A stretch of DNA of 64,000 nucleotides from Clostridium magnum DSM 2767 (GTDB taxonomy: Bacteria > Bacillota > Clostridia > Clostridiales > Clostridiaceae), in assembly GCF_001623875.1 (NCBI RefSeq), contig NZ_LWAE01000001.1, positions 248,001 to 312,000 on the forward strand, given 5' to 3'. The position numbers and the translations under genes are program-made. The notes below the pieces were generated by a model. The model did not search any database and was not told where the DNA came from. It saw only the letters and a program-made list of their open reading frames with translations. Below are positions 1-8,781 of this stretch, piece after piece (the stretch's first letter is position 1; each line of letters begins with the position of its first letter).

Positions 1-1
1 A

Positions 2-1741
2 CAATACTGGCAAGGTGGAAAAATAAAAATAGCATTAGCGTCAGAACTATATAAGTGTGGAGGTAAGGGAAAAGAGAAAAATCTTGGAACACAAAAAGTG
101 GGAAGGAAAAATTATCTTTCTTATGTTGAGCCTGATAAAGTAGGGAGAAATGTAAGTAGCGAATGGAAGGATATATTTAAAGCATACATAAAAAAGTATT
201 ATTTTAATCATAAAGAGACATCGCTACAAAAGGTATATAAGATAATGTTAGCAGAAGAATTTGGTAAAAAGTGTATAAATGATAATGGTGAATTGATATT
301 CAAAACAATACCTGCACATGAATGTCCAACATTTTCTCAGTTTAGGTATTGGTATTATAAGAGAAGGAATATAGAGAAGGAAATCATAGGTAGAAAAGGA
401 GAGAAAGAATATAAACTCAATAACTCTCCATTACTATCAAATGCAAAGTATCATGCGTTTGGGCCTGGGTACATATATGAAATAGATTCTACTCCTTATC
501 CTGTCTATTTACTAAATAGAATTAAAAGTGAAAATATTGGAAGACCTATTGTTTATCATGTTAGTGATGTTTTTACAACAGAAATTGTTGGAGTTTATAT
601 TGGAACAGGGAATGCATGCTATGAAGGTGCAGTGTCTGCTTTATATAACTGTACTGAGAATAAAGTTGAATTCTGCGAAAAATATGGAATTAAAATAGGG
701 TATAATGATTGGCCAACTGGGGGGTTGCCGAATAGTTTGAGGGCAGACAGAGGAGAATTGGCTGGAAAACTCCCGGAAAAAATAGTCAGTAATTTAGGAA
801 TTAGTATTGAAACAACTGCTAGTTTTATGGGTAAATCCAAAGGAACAGTTGAAGGAAGCTTTAATATAATTCAATCAACCTTAAAACCCTATCTAAATGG
901 AGTAATTGAACGTGATTTTAGAAAACGAGGGGGAAGTGACGCTAGGAAACATGCTGCTATGACTATATATGAGTTTACTAGGCATGTGATTAATGCAGTA
1001 ATTCTACATAATAAAAGTATCATCGGAAATTATCCATTAACCCAAGAGATGATTAATGATGGTGTTAGATCAATACCTAATGAAATATGGAATTGGGGTA
1101 TTAAAAACATTTCAGGTAATCTAAGAACTGTATCAGATACATATTTAAAATTAAATTTGCTGCGTGATGGTGTTGCTAAGGTAACGGAAAAGGGTATTGA
1201 ATTTGTTGGTAGAATATTCAGATGCGATATAGGAACAGTTGAAAATTGGTATCCTAAAGCGAGGAATAGTGGTTATTGGAATGTTAATATACGATATGAC
1301 TCTAGAAATTTAAACATTATTTATGTAATCGACAGTAAGGGTAATAGGTTTATAACTTGCTATTTAAGTGCAGAAGAAAATCTTTATCGTGATAAAACAT
1401 ATGAGGAGATTACTGCATATCTAAATGATATGAAAGTAGAACTTCAATCCTTGAGAGATTATCAAAATCAATGTTATTTAGACTTTCATCAAAATGAGAA
1501 GGATAACGTTCAGAATGCAAATGACCTTAACTTATCAAATAAAGATGTTTTAACTAGGAATATTAAGGAAAATAGAAAAATTGAAAATGAAGTTTATGGA
1601 AAAGAGCAGGCGATTACGTTAGGAGAGAGAAAAGAGGAAATTATAGAAAATCCAACAAAAGATCAACAAAACACAAATCTTAAAATAAACATATTTAATA
1701 AAATAAAGAGTATCAGAAAGGAGAGGAACAATGCTGGATAA
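2..1741 (+). CDS. tnsB: TnsB-like DDE transposase, 5' end outside window
   Basis: Catalytic transposase of a Tn7-like element: it binds the element ends and carries out 3'-end cleavage and strand transfer. The frame is open from base 2 and reads QYWQGGKIKIAL then CGGKGKEK, a TnsB-type N-terminal helical segment, so the GTG at 98 is internal and the true start is upstream. The integrase core has D at codon 485-487 (EIDSTPYP), D at 746-748 (RADRGEL) and E at 851-853 (GTVEGSF), the last two 35 residues apart, so the DDE triad is intact. The C-terminal tail is lysine-rich and probably contacts TnsC. It overlaps tnsC by 11 bp. Confidence 0.93.
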   Translation, partial: QYWQGGKIKIALASELYKCGGKGKEKNLGTQKVGRKNYLSYVEPDKVGRNVSSEWKDIFKAYIKKYYFNHKETSLQKVYKIMLAEEFGKKCINDNGELIFKTIPAHECPTFSQFRYWYYKRRNIEKEIIGRKGEKEYKLNNSPLLSNAKYHAFGPGYIYEIDSTPYPVYLLNRIKSENIGRPIVYHVSDVFTTEIVGVYIGTGNACYEGAVSALYNCTENKVEFCEKYGIKIGYNDWPTGGLPNSLRADRGELAGKLPEKIVSNLGISIETTASFMGKSKGTVEGSFNIIQSTLKPYLNGVIERDFRKRGGSDARKHAAMTIYEFTRHVINAVILHNKSIIGNYPLTQEMINDGVRSIPNEIWNWGIKNISGNLRTVSDTYLKLNLLRDGVAKVTEKGIEFVGRIFRCDIGTVENWYPKARNSGYWNVNIRYDSRNLNIIYVIDSKGNRFITCYLSAEENLYRDKTYEEITAYLNDMKVELQSLRDYQNQCYLDFHQNEKDNVQNANDLNLSNKDVLTRNIKENRKIENEVYGKEQAITLGERKEEIIENPTKDQQNTNLKINIFNKIKSIRKERNNAG

Positions 1742-3449
1742 CAGATACATAGTATACACTAAAGATGGGGTTCAGGAAGGATCTTATATAGATAATCAGT
1801 ATGAAGAATATAACAATGGAAAGTTCTTATATAAAGAGCAAGTTAATGCTCGATATATAGAACAATGTGAACCTACTTATAGAGGGAACATGCTTATAGA
1901 GGCATTACCAACCCTTTGTACAATTGAGCAACTTGTATATAAATTAGTAGATGAGCCTGTATATTCGGAATTAGAGCGTGATAAGAATATTGAGTATAGG
2001 ATTCAAGCAATTACCAGACTTAAGAATTATGTAACAGTATTAGCTAGACATATAGAAATAGAAAAAAAGTTTTCAGCTGTGATTAGAAGGGGATATACGT
2101 CAAAGCACATAGGAACTCCAGAATTTATAAGAGGTATAAATTTTACCTCAAAATTGATTCATAATAAATGGATAGAAGATAAGCTAAAACAAATTCAATG
2201 CTTTTATAATAACACAGTTACTTCAATGCCTGGATTCGCTGTAATCGGTATAAGTGGTGGAGGAAAAAGTACGGCTTTAAATAAGATACTTTCACTGTAT
2301 CCACAATGTATTGTTCACACCAGATATAAAGAAGATAAGTTTTTATTCAAGCAGTTAGTATGGATAAAGATAGATTGTTCTTATAATGGAGGACTAAAGG
2401 GTATATGCTTAAAGTTTTTTAAGGAAGTTGACTCAGTTTTAGGAAGTGACTATTTACAGAGATTTGGTAATCAGAGAAATAACACAGATACAATGATGGC
2501 AGCAATGGTTCATATATCGCAAATACATGCTCTGGGCACTTTAGTTATTGATGAGATTCAACATTTAGCAAATATAAAAGAGGGTGCTGATAAGGTATTA
2601 AATTTTTTAGTAACACTAGAGAATGAATTGAAAATACCTATTATTTATATAGGTACTTATAAAGCAATTTCGAAAGTACTGAATAAGGATCTTCGCCAAG
2701 CTAGGAGAGCTTCTGGAATTGGAGAAGTTGAATGGACTCGTATGGATGAGGATGAAGAGTGGGATGATTTTATAGAAGGTTTATGGAGATATCAATGGAC
2801 TAAAAATGCTATTCCGTTGACAGATGATATTAGAAAAGCATTTTATAAAAATACTATGGGTATAACTGAAAGAGTGGTTAACTTATATATAGCAGTACAA
2901 ATAGAGGCAATATTAAATGGAATTGAAAAAGTTACAATTGAGTTGATAAATAGTGTAACAAAAGAACATATGATGCTGACAGCTCCAATGATTACTGCAT
3001 TGCAGACAAATAATAGAGAGTTATTAGCGAACTTTGATGATATAGCAGCTTTTAATCTGGATAAATATATTGAGGATATTAAAGAAGGTACTGAATATAA
3101 AAATCAATTAAAAAATATTTATGAAAGTGACAAATATAAAGTAGTGATAAAAGAAAAAGAAATAACAGACACGATTTCTATTATCTTAGACAGGTTAGGG
3201 TTTTCACAGGATGAAACCAGGTCAATCGTAAAAAGTATTATTAATGAACATGGACTAGGAAACAATATGGATTTTTATATGAAGGAAGTCGGAAAAATTA
3301 TCAAGGAGCAAATGCAAATAAATAAAGAGGCAAAAACTTTAGGAAGAAAGAGTGTAAGAAGGACTAAAGAAGTTGAAAAACAAAATTTTTATAAAGAGTT
3401 TGAAGAATTAGGCAAGATAAAGAAGCCGGAAGATGATTTTGGGGTATAG
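1731..3449 (+). CDS. tnsC: TnsC-like AAA+ transposition regulator
   Basis: ATP-dependent regulator that links the target selector to the transposase and takes part in target immunity in Tn7. The 572-residue protein has a Walker A motif GISGGGKST at residues 173-181 and Walker B LVIDEIQH with D274/E275, followed by an AAA+ lid region and a charged C-terminus. The start ATG sits behind AAGGAGAGG and overlaps tnsB by 11 bp, so translation is probably coupled. Its length is close to Tn7 TnsC (about 555 residues) and longer than the short TniB-type ATPases of CRISPR-associated type V-K elements. This places it in the classical TnsC branch, by inference. Confidence 0.92.
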   Translation: MLDNRYIVYTKDGVQEGSYIDNQYEEYNNGKFLYKEQVNARYIEQCEPTYRGNMLIEALPTLCTIEQLVYKLVDEPVYSELERDKNIEYRIQAITRLKNYVTVLARHIEIEKKFSAVIRRGYTSKHIGTPEFIRGINFTSKLIHNKWIEDKLKQIQCFYNNTVTSMPGFAVIGISGGGKSTALNKILSLYPQCIVHTRYKEDKFLFKQLVWIKIDCSYNGGLKGICLKFFKEVDSVLGSDYLQRFGNQRNNTDTMMAAMVHISQIHALGTLVIDEIQHLANIKEGADKVLNFLVTLENELKIPIIYIGTYKAISKVLNKDLRQARRASGIGEVEWTRMDEDEEWDDFIEGLWRYQWTKNAIPLTDDIRKAFYKNTMGITERVVNLYIAVQIEAILNGIEKVTIELINSVTKEHMMLTAPMITALQTNNRELLANFDDIAAFNLDKYIEDIKEGTEYKNQLKNIYESDKYKVVIKEKEITDTISIILDRLGFSQDETRSIVKSIINEHGLGNNMDFYMKEVGKIIKEQMQINKEAKTLGRKSVRRTKEVEKQNFYKEFEELGKIKKPEDDFGV

Positions 3450-3453
3450 GTAA

Positions 3454-5307
3454 ATGATAAATGACCTATTTAGATTATATGACGATGAACTATTATATAG
3501 TGCTATAGGAAGATATCATATTGTATCTGGTTCACTAAACTACAAAAAAACATTACAGGAGCTATTTGAAACTGATTCTGTGGTAGCATCATTAGAGTTT
3601 ACTGGGTATCTAGATAATTTATCTAATATGTTACCAAATGAACTCAATATAGATAGTAATTATCTGATATATAATCATACAATTTTGCCTATTTATTTAC
3701 CCTTTTTACCTGAAAGTCGGAAATATATTATTTTACAAAAGATAAAAAGCTGTTGTGCAAAAGATTTAAAAACTCAAACTGGTTTTATTGCGGGTTCTAT
3801 TATGAGAAACAATGGAATAATGTATTGCCCATTATGTGCAAAGTTTGAAGTCCAAAAGTTTGGAGAAGCATATGTACATAGGCTACACCAAGTAGAAGGA
3901 ATATTAACTTGTCCAACGCATAAATGTTTTCTTAACACATACAAAATACATCAGAATAAAGTTAGTAGGTTACAATTTATTACCTTTCATACTGATATTT
4001 TAGAATTTGATAGGTGCAATTTCATAGATAATTCTTTGAGTATTCTAACAGAGATTTCAAATGGAATGAGTTATTTATTAAAAAATGAGTTAGACAACTT
4101 TGATCAGAATAAAATTCACCACTTATACATTCAGTTATTGAGAAACAAAGGACTTGTAACTAATAGTCAAAGAATAGAGCAGAGAAAGCTATATGAAAAA
4201 TTTATTAGTTACTATGGAATAGATATCTTAAAATTGTTAAAATGTCTACCTGACTCAGGTAATGAATATAATTGGCTTAAAGTTATAACTAGAAAGCCCA
4301 AAAGAGTAGTGAATCCACTAAGACAAGTTTTATTTATGATATTTTTGGTACAAAGTGTGGAGGAATTTTTCAAAATACCAAATAACTTTAATATAAGTAG
4401 GAAGAAGTTCCCCTGTCTAAATCCAGTATGCGATAAATATAAAAAATACGTAATAAATAGGTACAATATAAAGAAGGATTGTAAAACAAATGATGAAATT
4501 GGAACATTTTATTGCAAATGTGGATTTGTTTACTCAAGGAATATGAATAGAAATAATTTTTCTATAGGTAGGGTAGTATGCTATGGAGAACTGTGGGAGA
4601 AAAACTTAAGGGATTTGATTTTAAAAGGAGGATACTCTATAAGAAATATAGCATTATTAATGAAATGTGATTCTAAAACTATAGTGAAGTATGCTGAGAA
4701 AATGGGTTTAAAGCACTTACTCCCTACAAAACAAAAGGTTAACAAAACCATGAATATTATTAAGACTAATGTTAATCCAGAGCAGTATAAGCAGGATATG
4801 ATAAATATAATACAAAAGTTTCCGCAATATAATCGAACACAGGTAAGAGGTCTAGTAAAAAAGCAATATATGTGGTTATATAGGCATGATAAAAAGTGGC
4901 TAGATGAAAATTTAAATACTAAGAAATTATGCGATAAATCAGAAAAAAATGTTTTAAGAGTAGATTGGAATAATCGAGACGAGAAACTACTGGATATGTT
5001 GCAATCTGAATATAAAATATTGATTCAATTAAGTAAGCGTCCCAGAATAACAAAAAGCTTAATCGGGAGAAGAATAAATTATTTATCACTTTTAGAGAAA
5101 CACTTAGATAAATTACCAAAAACAAAAAGATATTTAAATAAAATATTAGAAAGTGTAGAAGAATTTCAAAGATATAGAATTATTGAAGTCTTAAATGGTA
5201 TAACTCCAGATAAAGAAGAAATAGTTATATGGAAGGTATTAAGAAAAGCGGGACTAAGAGGTAGCTTTAAAGATAAAGTAAAGAAAATTATAGAAAATAA
5301 AGCATAA
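3454..5307 (+). CDS. tnsD: TnsD/TniQ-family target-site selector
   Basis: Probable sequence-specific DNA-binding protein that directs insertion into one attachment site. The 617-residue protein begins with a TniQ domain (LYDDELLYSAIGRY). A zinc-binding cluster follows: C125, C128, C153 and H156. A second Cys-rich patch (CLNPVCDKY, then YCKCGF) lies near residue 320-355. A long helix-turn-helix-rich C-terminus follows, typical of full-length TnsD rather than short CRISPR-linked TniQ. It starts 4 nt after tnsC. The target is probably a chromosomal gene upstream of the element; its identity cannot be read here. Confidence 0.9.
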   Translation: MINDLFRLYDDELLYSAIGRYHIVSGSLNYKKTLQELFETDSVVASLEFTGYLDNLSNMLPNELNIDSNYLIYNHTILPIYLPFLPESRKYIILQKIKSCCAKDLKTQTGFIAGSIMRNNGIMYCPLCAKFEVQKFGEAYVHRLHQVEGILTCPTHKCFLNTYKIHQNKVSRLQFITFHTDILEFDRCNFIDNSLSILTEISNGMSYLLKNELDNFDQNKIHHLYIQLLRNKGLVTNSQRIEQRKLYEKFISYYGIDILKLLKCLPDSGNEYNWLKVITRKPKRVVNPLRQVLFMIFLVQSVEEFFKIPNNFNISRKKFPCLNPVCDKYKKYVINRYNIKKDCKTNDEIGTFYCKCGFVYSRNMNRNNFSIGRVVCYGELWEKNLRDLILKGGYSIRNIALLMKCDSKTIVKYAEKMGLKHLLPTKQKVNKTMNIIKTNVNPEQYKQDMINIIQKFPQYNRTQVRGLVKKQYMWLYRHDKKWLDENLNTKKLCDKSEKNVLRVDWNNRDEKLLDMLQSEYKILIQLSKRPRITKSLIGRRINYLSLLEKHLDKLPKTKRYLNKILESVEEFQRYRIIEVLNGITPDKEEIVIWKVLRKAGLRGSFKDKVKKIIENKA

Positions 5308-6113
5308 GAATTTATGGTGTAAATTTCAATCTAAAAATACATAAATATTTGATACTAGAACGTTTCAAAATAAATGCATCAATATTTCAACATGATATAT
5401 TAAAAGAAGTAAGCTATTCACACTGAGCCTCTGCATATATAATGGCTTCCCTTGGTATAGACTCATATACTACTGTGGTTGATTTCAAGGGAAACTATCA
5501 TATATGCGCAGAGGCTCAATGTAAATGCCTAATATGTCTACCGTGGAATATTAGTACATTGGGATGTTGGAGATTATATACGTCTCCTTGTTGTCATAAA
5601 CATATGGAAATTGCAAAATTCATCTTGATGTTTAGGATTTTTTATTTACGCTATAATTTTTTTAGGTACTAAATAGATTAAAAGAACAGTTAACATAGGT
5701 ATTATAGCTTTTAATTTATTTTGCTCTATAATTTTATGTGACAAGAGCTAGTATGTAATTTGGTAGAGGGGATTTATTGGAATTTTATTCGAGATTAGTG
5801 CCATAATTAAATTTTCATAAAGGTCAACGGGGGCTAAATAAATTTTAATAAGATATAACACATATTTAAGTAAATTGTTTAATAATTATAGATAAATAAA
5901 AAAATATTTGTTTAGTAGCTATGAGTATATACTCTATTTTGAAAATAGAAATGATGTATTTTTAAGATAATACCTATTAACTAATAGCAATATTTAAAAT
6001 TCACACTTTTTACATACTTAATGTATAAATTTGATAAAAATATTTAATTTTTGAAGGGATTATTAAATTTATATAGAAATAATATATATATATTTATTAG
6101 AGGGGTATGGGGA
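5308..6113. other. Gene-poor cargo start of the transposon
   Basis: No convincing gene is seen in these 806 bases after tnsD. The only open frame of note (5442-5672) runs through one arm of the palindrome at 5421-5521, lacks a ribosome binding site and has an untypical Cys/Trp-rich composition, so I do not call it. The rest is extremely AT-rich. An AGGGG-type ribosome binding site for the next gene lies at 6100-6113. Confidence 0.5.
5421..5521. repeat. Long imperfect palindrome, about 100 nt
   Basis: Arm 5421-5455 (begins CACTGAGCCTCTGC) and arm 5485-5521 (ends GCAGAGGCTCAATG) are inverted copies over about 35 bp, with a few mismatches and a 2-nt bulge. About 29 nt of loop lie between them. 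Neither side shows an obvious target duplication or a T-run. It could be a MITE, a structured RNA or a cruciform; the sequence alone does not decide. Confidence 0.7.
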
Positions 6114-6509
6114 ATGGATAATGAATTTAGATTAACTTCAGAAGATGGATTTTTTTTAACATTTTTAGGAGCATGGTGTAGTGCTCGACAGCAACTATGG
6201 AATGGAGATGCAAAGAATATTCTAATATTAATATTAACGATACTATGTTTTGCATCACTTGTATGTCAAATTAGAATTTGGGCTAATGTTAAGGATGAAA
6301 AAATTATAAAATATTCATCTGTAACATGTTTAATTGTTTTAGCAGTGAGTGTGTGTTATTTCATGTGGGCTAATCCTACATATTTATCACCATATGATGT
6401 TAAAGTACTAGCAGGTTGTTGCACTGGTTGGATATTATTTCCTGTGTTAGACATGATTGATAATAGGAGCTATTTAACAAATCGAAACGCACAAGGTATG
6501 GCTGCCTGA
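6114..6509 (+). CDS. Unknown membrane protein, transposon cargo
   Basis: Unrecognised 131-residue protein. The ATG at 6114 is chosen because AGGGGTATGGGG precedes it; an in-frame upstream start at 6051 has no such site. Three or four hydrophobic segments are visible (NILILILTILCFASLVCQI, then a span near VTCLIVLAVSVCYFMW, then GCCTGWILFPVLDMI), so it is probably an integral membrane protein. It is the first of three closely spaced genes (26 nt to the next) in the cargo. By position it could belong to a defence or surface module, but no known domain is recognised and no function is assigned. Confidence 0.7.
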   Translation: MDNEFRLTSEDGFFLTFLGAWCSARQQLWNGDAKNILILILTILCFASLVCQIRIWANVKDEKIIKYSSVTCLIVLAVSVCYFMWANPTYLSPYDVKVLAGCCTGWILFPVLDMIDNRSYLTNRNAQGMAA

Positions 6510-6535
6510 TTAATAAATTTAGAGAGGCGATTTTT

Positions 6536-6838
6536 ATGAGTAATATAGTTATAGCATTACTATTGGTAGGGTTGATATTTTCTCATGTGGCTAGAAAAAA
6601 AGTTTTAAAGAAAAAAAATATAAGAGAGAATCATAATCTATATAATAATGATTACGAAATTATGCAACTGAATAAACAATTAGAAGAACTAAAAAATAAC
6701 ATTGATGAAATAAGAGAAGAAGTAGTTAAGAGTAAAATAAAAGATAAACACAAAAATGGGGTAAGTTCATTGAATAGAAGAAAAGATAATAGTTTAGTTT
6801 ATCTTGAACCTTATGAAGATGAGAGGTTGTGGGCATAA
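6536..6838 (+). CDS. Small single-pass coiled-coil protein, unknown
   Basis: Unrecognised 100-residue protein. An N-terminal hydrophobic segment (NIVIALLLVGLIFSHVA) is followed by a basic patch (RKKVLKKKN). A coiled-coil-like stretch of Leu/Ile heptads (MQLNKQLEELKNNIDEIREE) comes next, then a short polar tail. The expected topology is a membrane anchor with a cytoplasmic coiled coil that could bind a partner. A GAGAGG site precedes the ATG. Its TAA stop overlaps the ATG of the next gene (TAATG at 6836-6840), so the two are probably translationally coupled. Confidence 0.7.
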   Translation: MSNIVIALLLVGLIFSHVARKKVLKKKNIRENHNLYNNDYEIMQLNKQLEELKNNIDEIREEVVKSKIKDKHKNGVSSLNRRKDNSLVYLEPYEDERLWA

Positions 6839-7500
6839 TGAGTATGGTAATAAGAATAACTTATCCTTTAGTATTAAAATATGAGGATAAGGTAAGTCGT
6901 CTAGGAAATTTATTAATACAAAAAATATTTGCTAAATATGAGGAATTAGATGACAAAAATGATGAACTAAAAGTAGATGATAATTGTACTAGTGCTTTAC
7001 AAATAGAGGGCGAAAAAATAAGCATATCTATAGGACAAAAATCTTCTACAATTGGTATGTCAGAAAAACTAGAAATTGATCAATGGAAAGATGCATTACA
7101 GATGTATACAAAGCAGCTAGTCTCATGTTTAGAATTAGAAAGTATTATAGGAATTGGTTTTCAATTTAAAAAAACGTATGAATTAAAAAACATAAAAAGT
7201 TTAGAATTTATGAAAAAGTATTTTTACCATGATCATGATAACTCACCATTTACAGGTTTAGTTAAAGATATAGATAACTTAAGTCGACTTCAATTCAGAT
7301 CTTCTTTTAAAGAAGAAGACTATACATTTACCTTTATTATTAATTCATTTGATAATGAAAAGAATGAGATTAGCGTAACAATGCAGTTTCAATTAAGTCT
7401 AAAAGAGTTAGATATAAATAAGGTATTAGAATTTGAAAAATATAAGAACATATTCGATGAAAAATTTAATAACTTCATATCTAAATTAGATATTCTATAA
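6838..7500 (+). CDS. Unknown soluble protein, third gene of cargo cassette
   Basis: Unrecognised 220-residue protein without membrane segments. The ATG at 6838 overlaps the previous stop by one base and lies 11 nt after GAGAGG. The predicted composition alternates strand-like stretches (CTSALQIEGEKISISIG, DYTFTFIINSF, NEISVTMQFQLSLKEL) with helices. There is a weak overall resemblance to TIGR04255-type proteins (YP..L near the N-terminus, a W..A segment mid-protein, a GIGFQF strand), but this is not enough for a name. Together with the two upstream genes it forms the only coding cargo of the transposon in this window. Confidence 0.7.
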   Translation: MSMVIRITYPLVLKYEDKVSRLGNLLIQKIFAKYEELDDKNDELKVDDNCTSALQIEGEKISISIGQKSSTIGMSEKLEIDQWKDALQMYTKQLVSCLELESIIGIGFQFKKTYELKNIKSLEFMKKYFYHDHDNSPFTGLVKDIDNLSRLQFRSSFKEEDYTFTFIINSFDNEKNEISVTMQFQLSLKELDINKVLEFEKYKNIFDEKFNNFISKLDIL

Positions 7501-8085
7501 AGAGTTTGGTAAGTATAGCTTTTATTATAAGAAACAGCAAGCAAAATTACATATGAGGCGTTTTAAATTAAAAAGGTGAGGACTATAATTTTAGAAAAAG
7601 ATAAATTCCTTTGATTAGGCTATTGTATGAGATTCAAGAATATAAATATCCTAGCAAAGGTTTTTTGCTTTAAAGATAAATTTTCAGTTCATGTAGAGTT
7701 GAATTGTAGGCATAATCGTAATATATATAACATAGTGTGTAAAATAGTCCTATATGTGGTTATTGAGTAATAATTCATTTAAATACTAATGAATTATTAC
7801 TAATTTTATACTAAATACAAAAGTTGTAATAATAGAGGTTGAAGTTGTAAGTTGAATATAAATGAGTTAATTATAAATTTTAGTTCAAAACTTTTTTAAA
7901 CAAAAATCAATAAGCATATTTCATATTAATGCCTCAGTTTAAGGCTTTTTTAAATCGGTAAAAGAAAATTAACTTGAATATCTCTGGCGTAATTACTTTA
8001 ACGAGTTTAAAGATTTTTTAGACAACCACAAAATGTTGTGAGTTATAATTAATATTGTCACTAATTATAAGTAATAAGTGTCACA
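7501..8085. mobile_element. Distal (left) end region of the Tn7-like element
   Basis: A gene-free AT-rich 585-bp stretch. It contains a perfect 14-bp inverted repeat (7766-7779 and 7788-7801) and a small hairpin with T-run (GCCT...AGGC then TTTTTT, about 7931-7951) that may terminate the cargo operon. It ends in TGTCAC copies at 8056-8061 and 8079-8084 and ACA at 8083-8085. Read from outside, the end begins TGTGACAC, which fits a Tn7-type end with TnsB sites. GAACT (8086-8090) would be one copy of the 5-bp duplication. The other copy is outside the window, so the boundary is unproven. Confidence 0.55.
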
Positions 8086-8151
8086 GAACTTTATAATCTT
8101 GATAATATATTTAAATAAAAACTCACTTCGTAGCAATAAAATAGTCATATT

Positions 8152-8198
8152 AAACATGGAGCTAATGCAGTAATTTTTTCTGCATCAGTTCCATGTTT
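8152..8198 (+). terminator. Strong hairpin terminator, possibly of the target gene
   Basis: Arms 8152-8170 and 8180-8198 pair over 19 bp with only two G-U pairs; the right arm runs into TTTTTGTTTT. It lies just outside the inferred transposon end with no gene directly before it. It may be the terminator of the gene into whose 3' side the element inserted, now separated from it. The hairpin is clear; the ownership is inferred. Confidence 0.75.
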
Positions 8199-8348
8199 TT
8201 GTTTTAGAAGAAAAGTTAACGTTTTTCTTTTGTAATAGTGAAGTTTGCCCATTTTACAAAAACATCAAAAAAGTCTATAGAACATGTATAGAGCTTGTCC
8301 TTTTGGCAATAATACAAATAGAAGTTGATATTTAATGGGGGAATAATC

Positions 8349-8636
8349 ATGGAACAAAAAACAATTGCACTTGAAAACATAGATTTTAAAGAAATTGAAT
8401 GTGAGGACAGCGTATATTCTAAAATAGAGCATCCTGTGGCAAAGATGCTATATTTGTATTTGAAAGAGGCAAGGCCCAATAAGATAACTATTGATTCTTT
8501 GCAGGAACAGATAATCAGAAGTAAAAATGCTGCCTTTAGAATACTTATGATTATAGCTACATTGGAGCTTGAGAATATAGGATTTCTAAAAGATTCAATA
8601 CATAAGAATGATAGGATTGAGTTTATATATGCGTAG
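8349..8636 (+). CDS. Small hypothetical protein, winged-helix-like
   Basis: Unrecognised 95-residue protein. The ATG at 8349 follows GGGGGAATAATC, a good ribosome binding site. The C-terminal half (KMLYLYLKEARPNKITIDSL, then a helix and LELENIGFLKD) has the helix-strand pattern of a winged-helix domain, so DNA binding is conceivable. It stands alone between terminators at 8152 and 8645. It is probably the first chromosomal gene after the transposon. Confidence 0.65.
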   Translation: MEQKTIALENIDFKEIECEDSVYSKIEHPVAKMLYLYLKEARPNKITIDSLQEQIIRSKNAAFRILMIIATLELENIGFLKDSIHKNDRIEFIYA

Positions 8637-8644
8637 CAGAAAAT

Positions 8645-8684
8645 AAGGGATGCGAATACTATGACGGTACTTGCATCCCTTTAA
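8645..8684 (+). terminator. Rho-independent terminator
   Basis: Arms 8645-8659 (AAGGGATGCGAATAC) and 8667-8681 pair with one wobble and one mismatch; TTTAAT follows. It ends the small gene at 8349. Confidence 0.75.
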
Positions 8685-8781
8685 TATTTGAGGTTTATCA
8701 AGGCTTAGAGTGGGGGTATCTAGTATGTATATAACATCTATAACGTACATAACGCATTTGCGTATGAGTTTCGCTTAATTG

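Larger units (their letters stand above)
1..8085 (+). mobile_element. Tn7-like transposon, internal and distal part
   Basis: Consecutive tnsB, tnsC and tnsD/tniQ genes at 2-5307 are the core of a Tn7-like element. In Tn7 the tns genes start next to the right end and cargo lies between tnsD/E and the left end. Here an AT-rich cargo (5308-7500) and a gene-free stretch (7501-8085) follow tnsD. The stretch ends with two TGTCAC copies 23 bp apart (8056-8061, 8079-8084) and a terminal ACA at 8085; Tn7-type ends are TGT...ACA. tnsA, the right end and the target gene would lie upstream of the window. No tnsE or cas gene is visible. The tns genes are secure; the exact end is inferred. Confidence 0.8.

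Noticed and set aside
98..100. GTG at 98 as the tnsB start
   Set aside because: The frame is open to the window edge and the upstream codons encode conserved TnsB sequence, so the gene starts before the window.
5442..5672. Open frame of 76 codons in the transposon cargo
   Set aside because: It covers one arm and the loop of a palindrome, has no ribosome binding site and an odd composition; most likely chance.
8086..8151. Idea that the transposon target gene is glmS
   Set aside because: Only the downstream flank is visible; no glmS 3' end is in the window, so the target stays unnamed.
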